Made by a program: the position numbers and the translations under genes. A DNA stretch of 64,000 bases from Sclerotinia nivalis (Eukaryota; Ascomycota; Leotiomycetes; Helotiales; Sclerotiniaceae). Below the pieces are notes generated by a model, which was not told where the DNA came from, made no database searches, and worked only from the letters and a program-made list of their open reading frames with translations. How positions within the stretch are numbered: position 1 is the first letter of the stretch; each line of letters starts with the position of its first letter. The stretch spans positions 5,456,001 to 5,520,000 of the forward strand of contig JAPEIS010000001.1 in NCBI GenBank assembly GCA_029531795.1, written 5' to 3'. Of the stretch, positions 12,262 to 21,895 are shown one piece after another.

Positions 12262-12502
12262 TGATGATCCTGTATTAATGCTTTAGATTATTCTTTATTA
12301 TATTCTTTAGTCCCTTTCGAAGGGATCAAAATGTTTTAGGATTGTCTTGTATTTATTTTACCCTATATTCGCTTAGGTTTATAGTCCTCTTTAAGAGGAC
12401 CATAAAAGACTTAACTTCATTATCTTTTGTACGACAGTTTGTTATTCTCTAGTATAGATTAATTGATTCATCCTATTATGCCTTGAATTAAGACCATCGT
12501 CA
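12262..12502 (+). repeat. Short repeat B, copy 1 (direct)
   Basis: The unit begins TGATGATCCTGTATTAATG and ends GACCATCGTCA. It shares a long core (CTTTTGTACGACAGTTTG and flanks) with 12972-13179 and, inverted, with 13756-13972. Consensus ends TGACGAT...ATCGTCA are themselves inverted, as in a small terminal-inverted-repeat element. This copy has about 30 extra bases relative to the others. Confidence 0.8.
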
Positions 12503-12507
12503 CACAA

Positions 12508-12910
12508 AATCCCGAAACTATAGGGCCCCTTAATTATCTCCCTGAATGAATAAAAGCTTAAAAGAATAATAACAACGATTATAACGAATTTGTAGATAGC
12601 AAATCTATAAATAAAACAATTAAACAAAATTATTTATCCTTTCTCCCTCCCTTCGAAAACGAAATTATAATTAATTTATAATTCATTCAAAAAAATCATT
12701 TGTTGTTTTTGTTCTTTCTATCGTTTGTTTATTTGCTTTAATTTTTTATCTCGTTTTTTTTTTCTCTTTTATTTCTATTTATTCAACATACTACAATTCT
12801 ATATCTAAAACAGATTCAATTCCTCAAAAAATATTTATTTTATTATGAATTTCCTAAATAGTTTATTCAATTCGTTCCGAAGAACTATTACAATTTCGCC
12901 CTTGAGTATA
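12508..12910 (+). repeat. Direct repeat A, copy 2
   Basis: This is a second copy of the block at 3992-4400: the pol tail starting at GAAACTATAGGGCCCC, then the non-coding part and the MNFLNSLFN start at about 12845. It lies between two direct copies of repeat B. No pol sequence precedes it, so it is a truncated fragment of the first chromovirus family. Confidence 0.75.
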
Positions 12911-12971
12911 ATTTGACACATCAATAGAAAGACTTAAAAGCAAATCAATTTTCTTTGAAAAAGGGATAATA

Positions 12972-13179
12972 TAACGATTCTATATTAATTATTCTTTATT
13001 TTGTTCTTTGATCCTTTCCGAAGAGATCATTTATTTCACCCTGTATTCATTTAGATTTTAGTCCTTTTCGAAGAGATTATAAAAGACTCAATTTCATTAT
13101 CTTTTGTACGACAGTTTGTTATTCTCTAGTATAGATTAATTGATTCATTCTATTATGTCTTGAATTAAGACTATCGTCA
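12972..13179 (+). repeat. Short repeat B, copy 2 (direct)
   Basis: It matches copy 1 in the same orientation, beginning TAACGATTCTATATTAAT and ending CTATCGTCA. Changes relative to the other copies are mainly C-to-T or G-to-A. With the inverted copy at 13756-13972 it brackets a transposase relic, so the pair could be the long terminal inverted repeats of a DNA transposon of about 1 kb. Confidence 0.8.
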
Positions 13180-13523
13180 TAAGAATCTCAAAGTAAGAAT
13201 TAACATTATACCCGAACTTTGCATTCTCGAAATCTCTATTTATAATATAAAGCTTGTTTCTTTTAATATCACAAAAGCTTTCCTATATTATAACCTTTAT
13301 ATTCTTCTTTGAAGAATAAATTTAAATCATATTCCGTTTCCATTTTTGAGAAGGAGAGCGAAAGATCCATTTCTGTTTTTTTATCTTTTTCTTGCTCTAT
13401 AAAGTATTTGTCTAATTAGAAGATTAAGCTCTATTCCTTTGCTGTTTATCCTTTATAAACTAGGTATTATACTAGCCTTTTAATTGTATATTCTTCTATA
13501 AGTTCAGACCTCTTTCTAGCTTT

Positions 13524-13727
13524 TCAATTGATTATATTATTCTCCTTCAAAATCCTCTTAATAATAGTAGTACTACAATTCAATCTATATACTAATTTTG
13601 TTTTTTTATAAGTCGATTTCGGAAATAATCGTATATAACGTAGTAGATATCGTTTATCTCGTTCAATATATGATTTCTTTCGAGTCTTTCGTTTTATAAA
13701 TTCATCATCGTTATATAATTGATCCAT
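13524..13727 (-). pseudogene. Relic of a Tc1/mariner-like transposase (N-terminal HTH part)
   Basis: This 67-codon frame starts MDQLYNDDEFIKRKTRKKSY and ends with a TTIIKRILKENNI helix. The spacing of a basic Lys/Arg-rich start, a RYIRLFPKSTYKKTKLVYRL helix pair and a final recognition-type helix resembles the paired helix-turn-helix DNA-binding half of Tc1/mariner transposases. No DDE/DDD catalytic half is seen, so it is truncated. It sits just inside the inverted copy of repeat B, where a transposase start would be expected. Family assignment is by pattern only. Confidence 0.45.
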
Positions 13728-13755
13728 TTTTCGAATATAGAATATAATAAAATTA

Positions 13756-13972
13756 TAACGATGGTCTTAATTCAAGGCATAATAGAATAAATCAATTAAT
13801 CTATACTAGAGAATAACAAACTGTCGTACAAAAGATAATGAAGTTGAGCCTTTTATGATCTCTTCAAAGGGGACCAAAACCTAAGCGAATACAGGGTGAA
13901 ATAAATGATCCCTTCAAAAGGGATCAAAGAACAAAATAAAGAATGGCCTAAGGCATTAATACAGGATCGTCA
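13756..13972 (-). repeat. Short repeat B, copy 3 (inverted)
   Basis: This is the reverse complement of copies 1 and 2. It runs from TAACGATGGTCTTAATTC to ATTAATACAGGATCGTCA on the plus strand. It is the best-preserved copy, retaining C residues lost in copy 2. It closes the repeat block on the right. Confidence 0.82.
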
Positions 13973-14250
13973 CAGAAATAAAGGATTTTATAGATCTTAA
14001 CAATTTCGACAACTTTACTACCCCTCTTAAGTCTCCCTATTATTCTTCTGCAATCGTATAGGCTTAAATACATTCGGAGAATATTATTATTGCTAATTGA
14101 CCTTAATAACCTACGTTGTAGTAGTATAATTTATAAAAATAATAATAATAATATTGAAGGAAACGCGTCGTTTTCGAAAAAAGACGCGTTTCGGCTAGTA
14201 TAAGTGCACGGTTACTGTAACACAAAATACTGCACCTCAATGGTAAAATG
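13973..14250. other. Boundary between AT-rich block and gene space
   Basis: Composition changes here from repeat-type AT-rich DNA to ordinary coding DNA. It contains a short (AAT)n run at about 14138-14153 and the hairpin listed separately. The 3' UTR of the transporter gene on the minus strand must lie here. Confidence 0.6.
14160..14192. repeat. Perfect inverted repeat with ACGCGT core
   Basis: GAAACGCGTC at 14160-14169 and GACGCGTTTC at 14183-14192 are perfect reverse complements separated by 13 AT-rich bases. It is a GC-rich palindrome in very AT-rich DNA, about 60 bp past the stop codon of the sugar transporter. It could fold in the 3' UTR; its role is unknown. Confidence 0.7.
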
Positions 14251-16745
14251 TTATAGATCCCTTGTACCCATAAGGTTACCTCCTCTCACGGCATTTCTTC
14301 CCGCACCAAAACTCTGTTTCTGATGCTTTGCCATCCATTCACTATTGTGCGACCTCTGAGCTCTCAGCCTATCGTTTTCATGCAAATCGTCGATTTGTCG
14401 ATGGCCAATTGGCTTCTCAAAGTCGTACAGTGGTTCGAGCGTTACGTATTTTTGCTGCAATATGTACCGCCTTATCCACCATCTATGTGCTCTTGGTTAA
14501 TGGATCCGTTTATTGACGGTTCGTTGAGGAATAAGAAAAATGGGAATAACGCACGGTAAAGCTTTAGTAAGCTGGTAATGCATATGTGTGCGTGTAGGGA
14601 TAGTAAATACAAAATTTAGTTCTTCGAGTGTACGTTGCTTGGTTTCCGGTACCCAAAGGAATATCATGCATAGAGAGATGACATTAAGTCCGGCATAGAA
14701 ACCAAAAGTTCCCTGTGAGACATCAGTAATCAAGTCAAGAAAAGGTATTTGAAGGTAAAAGGAGAAAATAGCCTACGGCAACAGTAAAAACATCAAGCAT
14801 TCTTGGCAAAGTGATGCCTAAGACAGCAGCCCAAAAAAAGTTCGTAGCAACTGCCCAGCCCATCCCAACTTCACGATGTGACAGCGGAAATACCTCAGCA
14901 GAGTATGTGAATGGAACTGGCCCTGCGCCAGGGCTGTAAAAGGCAGCATAAACATATATAAACAGCGCTATAAGACCCAGGTGCGCTCGGCTGGTTTCCG
15001 GTATTAACGAACAAAGTGCCACGGCAAGTATACTCCAAGCCATATTAGGAAAGGTAAACAGCAATAAGGTTCGTCTCCCGTACGTATCAATAGTCCAGAT
15101 AGCTGGCCATGCAAAGATGAAGTTGACGAGACCAAATCCCCACGAAGCTAAAAGCGCATTGATTCTCCCAGCACCGGCTTTTTGAAAGACGGTCGAGGAA
15201 TAAAATGCTATCACATTAATTCCACACATTTGCTGCGCCAACATAACTGTAAAGCTGGCTAGCGTCGCTCTCCTCAACCGGGGCACTGTAAACAACTGTG
15301 TAAAGCGTGTCAAGTAAGTATGATTCCCCACAATTTCTGCCTCAAGCTCAAGCTGCGAGTGGATATAATAAAGATCACGCGCAGCTTGTAGGGGGTTGTT
15401 CCGAAGTTTCAATAGAGACTGGTAGGCTTCTGGATATCGACCTTTCTTCATATACCAGCGGGGACTTTCTGGGCAATAGAAGATAAGAATGCAAAGAGGT
15501 ACGGCGGGTATGAATGCAGAGCCGAGTTGGAGACGCCAGGCGATTCGTGGTACATTGGCTACTATCAAGTTTGCGCAAAAGCCTAGGAAGATCCCGAAGG
15601 CATTCCACACTTGCCAGGACATTACCAGGGCGCCTCTAATGGCTACTCAGCTATTAGCTGAGGAGCCTTGATACTTGAAAATAGGTAGTCAAAGGAAGAA
15701 TGAACTTACCCGCAGGAGAATTTTCCGCTGCATACACAGGAACAGTAGAAGCCTTCGCACCCATTCCAAGTCCGAGCATAAGGCGGCAGATAAAAAGCTC
15801 TTCCCAGGTTGTTGTGAAAGCACTACCAATCACACTCCAAAGGCAAAAGTTCCCAGAAATAAATATGGTTCCACGGCGACCGAAATAGTTGTTGAGAGGG
15901 TCGGAAATCCAGCAGCCTATAAATGCGCTGCTGATATAAGGGGCGGCATTGCAGAGTCCAACTAGCATCGTATCGCGAGTAGATTTTCCTCCAATACCAA
16001 ACAGGTCCGGAAACGATAAATTAGCACCATTTGAGCCTAAGTTATTTGTCAGTCGGTGAATAGCCCACTTGAACATTAAGAAGAGGTAGGTGAAGTTTCT
16101 GGAGGTTTGATCTTTATAGCGCGTTCGTTGGGCTCAACTTGGACTGTCCAAGTTCATCTCAAGTCCCGTTTATCTCTCCAAACGCTGGCACGAGTATGAA
16201 ATATCATCTGAAATTTGACCCACCTGTCTGATCCCAACCTTGAACAGCAGCTCTGATATGGCGAACGTTAGAGTGGGAAGACTAGTAATCAATAAGAAAG
16301 GGGGTGAAGACATACCCAATGGAGCATGCAATGATAGTAATATACAACGCCCATGGCTGTTTCCATTTATGAAGGACTTCATCCCTCAAGCATTCAATCT
16401 CTTCATCATTCAAAGCATTTTCACCTTTGATATCCTCGTAGTTTGTCGGGTCTTGTGCTACTAGTGCCCCTTTGATTAATAGAGGAATAATCTCGAGTAA
16501 CTGATGCTTAGTCGCAAAGTCCTCAACCTGATGGTACAGTAAAGTCGCGGGGATGCCGGATAATGGATTTTGAATCCTTTGTTGAATGTATTAGCACAAT
16601 GTGGACGGATTACGAACTTGAGACATCCTTACTTGGCATCTAGGTTGCTGTTTAGATTAATGTGGTGCTGGTCTGCTTCGACTTCCACGGCATAATCACT
16701 TTCGTTCTTACCAGTAGTCCGCAACCGTGACCTTGCGACTTCCAT
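14251..16745 (-). CDS. MFS sugar transporter (sugar porter family, lactose-permease-like)
   Basis: Seven exons join in phase: 16745-16633, 16576-16316, 16252-16224, 16036-15710, 15642-14777, 14712-14555, 14482-14251, giving about 661 residues. The long cytosolic N-terminus contains NPLSGIP. Then come [16 protein letters not shown], the loop motif GRRGT, the PESPRW motif of sugar porters, [14 protein letters not shown], a second DTYGRRTL loop, [16 protein letters not shown], and the C-terminal [12 protein letters not shown] box. These are hallmarks of fungal plasma-membrane sugar/H+ symporters with 12 membrane helices; the substrate cannot be told. The donor of intron 5 (GTAGGC) was chosen because it keeps spacing with relatives as I recall them. 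The N-terminal 125 residues are longer than in most hexose transporters. It is divergent from RAD17 and borders the repeat block. Confidence 0.88.
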
Positions 16746-18162
16746 TAGCGGTTATTCATTGGATCTATTCACTTTCCGAGCATGAAACACAACGTACCAT
16801 TCTGGTTGAATAAAGTTTACATGCTGATCAATATACTTCGGTTCTGGCATCGTAAACACTTATCGCGATGCTCAATGAGTTGAGGGGCTACTAAAAGACA
16901 AATATGAAAAGTGGGGAATATGGCGTTTATATACTTCCAACAATGCAGCCTCTAATCTTTTCTACGAAGGTGACACGAAGGTATAATGCTGCGCCAGATT
17001 TCAATCAATAATTGCTCAATCATGATTTGGCGGAGGCATTATTATCGGTCCGCGTGAACATAGAGAAGGCAGGCCTTGAATCCTAACGGCACAGTTGCCA
17101 CGTAATCTGACATCGTAAATATGCAGAGCCCTGAACGAAAACAAGAGAATAATCTTCAGGAAGTTGAGGCTGGCAAGTCACTAGACTCAAAACCAATTAT
17201 CTGCAAGGCAGTACGTAGGTCGGCTTAAGATTTCCAATGAAAACCTAGAGCGACAAGCCCTTCCTGTAAGGAGAAGAATCGGTGAGAAAAGGCAATCATA
17301 AACAAGAGAAAATCTTCACTGTGGCTTGTGTGTTTGTGTTGAAACTTCTCTCTTCACTCAAAAGCGGTGACCTTTGGAAGGCCATAAAGGCAACAGCACA
17401 CAACCAACGCGGGGCCCCGCCAAGTACGCATAGCTACCTGGGCTTGCAGTGCCACAATTTGTGACTTGGTGTAACCTGAACCACGAGACAAGATTTCCGC
17501 AACAAGAGCCTTTTGATGTTGAGCCTCTGTGATGAGCGCACCACAACCCGGTGATTGGCAGATGGCCATATGGAATTCAAGTAAGATCGACAAACTTTAC
17601 GTAACTTGGAACGCATGAAAGAGATAAGTACGTAAAATGCTTATAAAAGGCAGTTTGTTTCGAACCAAAACCATCAAAGCGAATAAAATTCCATTTTTGA
17701 TCAAAATTTCATTGCACTTCTCCCAAAGTCAGTAGTAACCTTAGCTGGAGTACTAAATAGTCGAGATTCCTTTCAAACCCCACAATGCAACGTTAGTATC
17801 CGTTGGCACACTGAACCCAGACTCTGTATCTTGATCATCGAGTAGTTTAAAGTTGACTCCAAGTCCAAATCAAAACGCAATAACAATATAGCAAAATGGT
17901 AAAAGTGACAGTATGAATATGAACCCTGAGGTATTTAGAAGCTCGTAAAAATTATTGTAAGAAATTGCATAAGGAACGCGTGTTACGCGCGGTCATGTGA
18001 TTAGCGATAAGATAAGCTTATTGTTGATGCTTCTTCAATGTTATCTCACCCAACCTTGAGCTTCCATTCGACCTTCTAGGCAGCCATCACCTCGACCCAC
18101 AGGCCTTCAGGATTCTTGATGAGTAATGTTATGTTTCCCCGTAGGAGTATATCATTGCCGTC
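16746..18162. other. Divergent intergenic region between transporter and RAD17
   Basis: This 1.4-kb region serves both flanking genes. Short frames on either strand (for example 17354-17593 minus) have no recognisable domain and I regard them as chance. Near RAD17 are the ACGCGT site (listed separately) and two adjacent GATAAG motifs at about 18005-18016. Nothing else is supported. Confidence 0.6.
17976..17990 (+). promoter_or_regulatory. MluI-box-like pair (ACGCGT, ACGCGC) upstream of RAD17
   Basis: ACGCGT at 17976-17981 is followed by ACGCGC at 17985-17990, 173-187 bp before the RAD17 start. ACGCGT is the MCB element bound by MBF-type (Swi6/Mbp1) factors at G1/S genes in yeasts, and DNA-repair genes are typical targets. 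The link to RAD17 here is inference. Confidence 0.45.
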
Positions 18163-20958
18163 ATGGCACCTCCAGCGAAGAGACGGAAGCGCAATGTCGT
18201 TGAATCCTCTCCCCATACCTCAGAGAACGAGGACAATCAATCAGTTCAGGTGAACAAGTTCAAAAGTCGATTGAGCAATTTGGCACACTCCCCGCCACCA
18301 AGGTCGAGCTCTTTAGAGCCAATTACAAGGTCTATGTCACAATCTAGCAGCTCTACGAGATCTTCTTCTCTTATAAAACCTTCAGCGAAAACGGCCAATC
18401 ATCCTCATAATGCCGCGCCAATCTATCTGCCAAATCATCGCAAGAAGTCCAATACAAAGAGTCCCAGTACAAGTCCAGAGAAACCAAGAAGCAAAGGAAA
18501 GATTGAGGAGAAGCGGAAAAATGCAGATATCCATACATTCTTTACAAAGCAAGCGCAGAGGCAGCAAGCAGAGGGCGAGACGATACCCAAACAAAGAATT
18601 AAGGTACTCAGTTCGAAGGATATTCAGAAGGAGGCTGATCTGATAGATGATTTAATATCAGACGATGATGATGTGGGAGAGAGTCGAGCACAAACAGTTA
18701 GCATGGTTGGGCAAGCCGCTAAACGCGGGGTTGGAAAGAACGTATTTCCAAATTCAGGTACCAACACACCCAGCGCTAGTCAAAGGTTTGTGAAGCCATC
18801 TCAGGTTTCTTTATTAGAGTCTATAGTCGAGAAGGAGGATATGCGGCCTTGGGCCGAACGCTTTGGACCAAACAATTTGGAGGAACTTGGAGTTCACAAA
18901 AAGAAAGTCACGGATGTTCGAACCTGGCTTGAAAATGTCATCGGGGGACAAATGAGGCAACGGTTATTGATCTTAAAGGGTGCTGCGGGAACTGGAAAGA
19001 CGACAACGGTACAACTACTGGCGAAAGATATGGGATGTGATATCCTAGAGTGGAGGAATCCTGTTGGGTCGGTGGCTTCCTCAGACGGCTTTCAATCAAT
19101 GGCTGCACAATTTGAGGAATTCATGGGTCGGGGTGGAAAGTTCGGTCAACTTGATTTGTTTTCCGACGATAATGGAGATACTCCAGAAAAACCAGAAGTA
19201 AAACCGTTGGATCGAAGGAAGCAAATTATCTTAGTCGAAGAATTTCCAAACACTTTCACTCGTTCTTCGAGTGCTCTTCAATCATTTCGATCTGCGATAC
19301 TTCAATACCTTGCATCTAATACCCCTCCTCTTTCAATGCCATACAACTCTAAAGCTAAGAATGATCCTATCACTCCAGTGGTAATGATTGTTTCTGAGAT
19401 ATTGCTGACAACGACCTCCGCATCTGCCGACAGTTTCACTGCGCACCGTCTCCTTGGGGCAGAGATTCTCCAGCATCCAGGTGTAGGAGTTATAGAGTTC
19501 AATGCTATTGCCCCTACAATATTAGCAAAGGCCCTCGAGGTAGTAGTTCAGAAAGAGTCACGGAAGTCAGGGAGGAGAAAGACACCAGGACCTCAGGTGT
19601 TGAAAAGGCTTGGTGAGGTGGGCGATATCAGGAGCGCAATTGGGTCTCTGGAATTCATGTGTTTGAGAGGGGACGTTGATGATTGGGGAGGCAAAGTTGT
19701 TTTTGGAAAAGGCAAGAAAACAAGCAAAGATACTTCGCTGACAAAAATGGAAGAGGATTCTTTGGAACTGATCACTCGCCGCGAAGCTAGCCTGGGAATC
19801 TTCCATGCTGTAGGTAAAGTGGTCTGCAATAAGCGCGAATCAAAGGTACCAGGCGATGTGGAATCTTTACCACACTTCATATCTCACCTCTCACGTCCCA
19901 ATAAATCCGAAGTAAACATAAATGAGCTCATTGATGAGACCGGCACCGACACTCCAACATTCATCGCTGCCCTCCACGAAAACTACATTCTCTCATGTGA
20001 AGCACCACCCTCTTCCTTCGAATTCTCCTCCCTCGATCACGTCAATGGATGCATTGATGCCCTCTCCGATAGCGAACTCCTCTGCCCCTCCTGGGATGGT
20101 TCCCTCCAATCTTCAGGCTTTGGTGGCGGCATAACAGGAACAGGAGGAGACATCCTCCGCCAAGACGAGATGTCCTTTCAAATCGCCGTCCGTGGCATCC
20201 TCTTCTCTCTTCCTCACCCTGTATCTCGCAAAGCTCCCGCAGCAGCCGGGTTCAGAACTGGTAAAGCGGCGGATGCACACAAAATGTTTTATCCCACCAG
20301 TCTCAAATTGTGGCGCATGAAAGAGGAAATGGAAAGTACATTAGATCTATGGGTTACACGCTTAATTAAAGGAGAAATAGATCTCACAAATACAAGTTCC
20401 GCAAGCATTACCTCCGGCGCCGCTGCATTTGCTCGTCCAAAACCCGGCACAGTAGAAAGTTGGAAGAGTAAGAACACCGCTCCTGCGCCGTCACAATCAA
20501 AATCAAACAGCAAATCTAAACTCAACACCTCCAAAGAAGAAAATAATCCTCCCCTCCTAAGCCTCGGCGTCTCCGCCCACAGCGAAATGCTCCTCGAGCG
20601 TCTCCCCTACATGATTCAAATCTCCAAATCCAAATCCAAATCTCAGCCCCAATCCCGCGCCACCTTCCCATCACCCACCAATCCCGTCCTCAAATCCCTC
20701 GAAAAAATAACCACATTCACAGGCATCGGTCCGCAACAAACCGCCGACGAAACTGCCGCCTCCTCGGACGACGACGAATCAAAAAATAATACGGAAAATT
20801 GGGCGACGGATAAACCAGATGGTGTGGGTACACCTAGAAAGAAAAAGCAAGGGGGAGGAGTGGTTATAAAAAAGGGAGTCGGTGGTGAGAGAGCGATGCC
20901 GGTGCAGCAGCTGGAGCAAAAGTTTGTTCTGAGTGATGATGATATTGAGGATGATTGA
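18163..20958 (+). CDS. RAD17: Checkpoint clamp loader RAD17/Rad24 homologue
   Basis: A single exon of 931 residues. The N-terminus is Ser/Lys-rich and basic, probably disordered and nuclear. The AAA+ clamp-loader core begins at about residue 226 with PWAERFGPNNLEELGVHKKK, which matches the Rad17 N-terminal signature. It has Walker A GAAGTGKTTT (about 273-282) and Walker B IILVEEFPN (about 354). The C-terminus is low in complexity and ends in an acidic run (SDDDIEDD). Rad17 with RFC2-5 loads the 9-1-1 clamp at DNA damage and so starts ATR signalling. The start at 18163 (ATGGCACC) is the first ATG in frame; the length is somewhat above the yeast/human range because of fungal-specific tails. No intron is needed. 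Confidence 0.92.
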   Translation: MAPPAKRRKRNVVESSPHTSENEDNQSVQVNKFKSRLSNLAHSPPPRSSSLEPITRSMSQSSSSTRSSSLIKPSAKTANHPHNAAPIYLPNHRKKSNTKSPSTSPEKPRSKGKIEEKRKNADIHTFFTKQAQRQQAEGETIPKQRIKVLSSKDIQKEADLIDDLISDDDDVGESRAQTVSMVGQAAKRGVGKNVFPNSGTNTPSASQRFVKPSQVSLLESIVEKEDMRPWAERFGPNNLEELGVHKKKVTDVRTWLENVIGGQMRQRLLILKGAAGTGKTTTVQLLAKDMGCDILEWRNPVGSVASSDGFQSMAAQFEEFMGRGGKFGQLDLFSDDNGDTPEKPEVKPLDRRKQIILVEEFPNTFTRSSSALQSFRSAILQYLASNTPPLSMPYNSKAKNDPITPVVMIVSEILLTTTSASADSFTAHRLLGAEILQHPGVGVIEFNAIAPTILAKALEVVVQKESRKSGRRKTPGPQVLKRLGEVGDIRSAIGSLEFMCLRGDVDDWGGKVVFGKGKKTSKDTSLTKMEEDSLELITRREASLGIFHAVGKVVCNKRESKVPGDVESLPHFISHLSRPNKSEVNINELIDETGTDTPTFIAALHENYILSCEAPPSSFEFSSLDHVNGCIDALSDSELLCPSWDGSLQSSGFGGGITGTGGDILRQDEMSFQIAVRGILFSLPHPVSRKAPAAAGFRTGKAADAHKMFYPTSLKLWRMKEEMESTLDLWVTRLIKGEIDLTNTSSASITSGAAAFARPKPGTVESWKSKNTAPAPSQSKSNSKSKLNTSKEENNPPLLSLGVSAHSEMLLERLPYMIQISKSKSKSQPQSRATFPSPTNPVLKSLEKITTFTGIGPQQTADETAASSDDDESKNNTENWATDKPDGVGTPRKKKQGGGVVIKKGVGGERAMPVQQLEQKFVLSDDDIEDD

Positions 20959-21895
20959 TTTTAGGGACTGAAGTTTGGAGGGCTGTAATCTTGAAATGGT
21001 CTAGTTCCATTGTTAATGAATGCAGGATATGTATCTATACGACATGTGATGAAAAGGTTCGTCGCGTTTAGTTATTTGTAGTCAAAATACTGACCAGGTT
21101 TCACTTTCTTTGTTCTTTTGCACATTTCCGTTCTACAAAATATCAAGCTACTTGAATTCATCTGCAATGCACTACTCACAATGAACCTGATACATGAAAT
21201 ATTGACCAAAGGCTTTATATTTACTAACGAGTGACTATATAAAAAAGCTCTAGGCGTTTCTTTAGTTATTTAAGTACAAGCAGAAAGAGCACAATGAAGT
21301 ATATGAGTATGATCAAACTTCTCTACCATATTAATTCCTACCACACAGGCAGATTTCGATCTGGCAAAAAAAGAAGGAAAGAGAGTACATCTGATCTGAG
21401 AACAAACACTAAGGGCGGAGTAAACCTCCACACATGGATGATGCAAAAGTCGATAAGAAGATCAGATTTTGGCGACAAAAGCCTCGAAGATATATCACCC
21501 CTCGCATAATGTAATGCAAAAGTAGTAACTATGATCTGTCCAAAGCACTGAGGATAGTCCTCAGCTTAGGATGACTCGTTATGGTAGAATAACTTTTCGA
21601 AGATAATGTTGATTAAACAGAATGGACATATGGTAATTCGACAAAGGGAAACCCCAGTTTAAGGCGAAAGGTTGCACAATACAAGCTTGGCCATGTATCT
21701 GCAGGGCAAAGAAGAACCAATGGGAAGAGTCCATAGATATGAGAGACTGAAAGCCGGAAAACAAAAAACCCGGAGGATATGTTGTATTGTTATCTTGGTT
21801 GCATAAAATCATGTCTTTGTAAAGATCGTAAGGAGACCCAGAACACAAAAGGCAATATGACGAAGGAGCAAATGCAAATGAACGTCCGAAAGAGA
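20959..21895. other. Convergent 3' intergenic region (RAD17 / PUF)
   Basis: Both flanking genes point into this 0.9-kb stretch, so it holds two 3' UTRs. Small frames (21294-21509 plus, 21579-21848 minus) show no recognisable domain. No further gene is supported. Confidence 0.6.

Noticed and set aside
17282..17616. Overlapping 60-79 codon frames between the transporter and RAD17
   Set aside because: Four frames on two strands overlap and none has a domain or a plausible exon partner.
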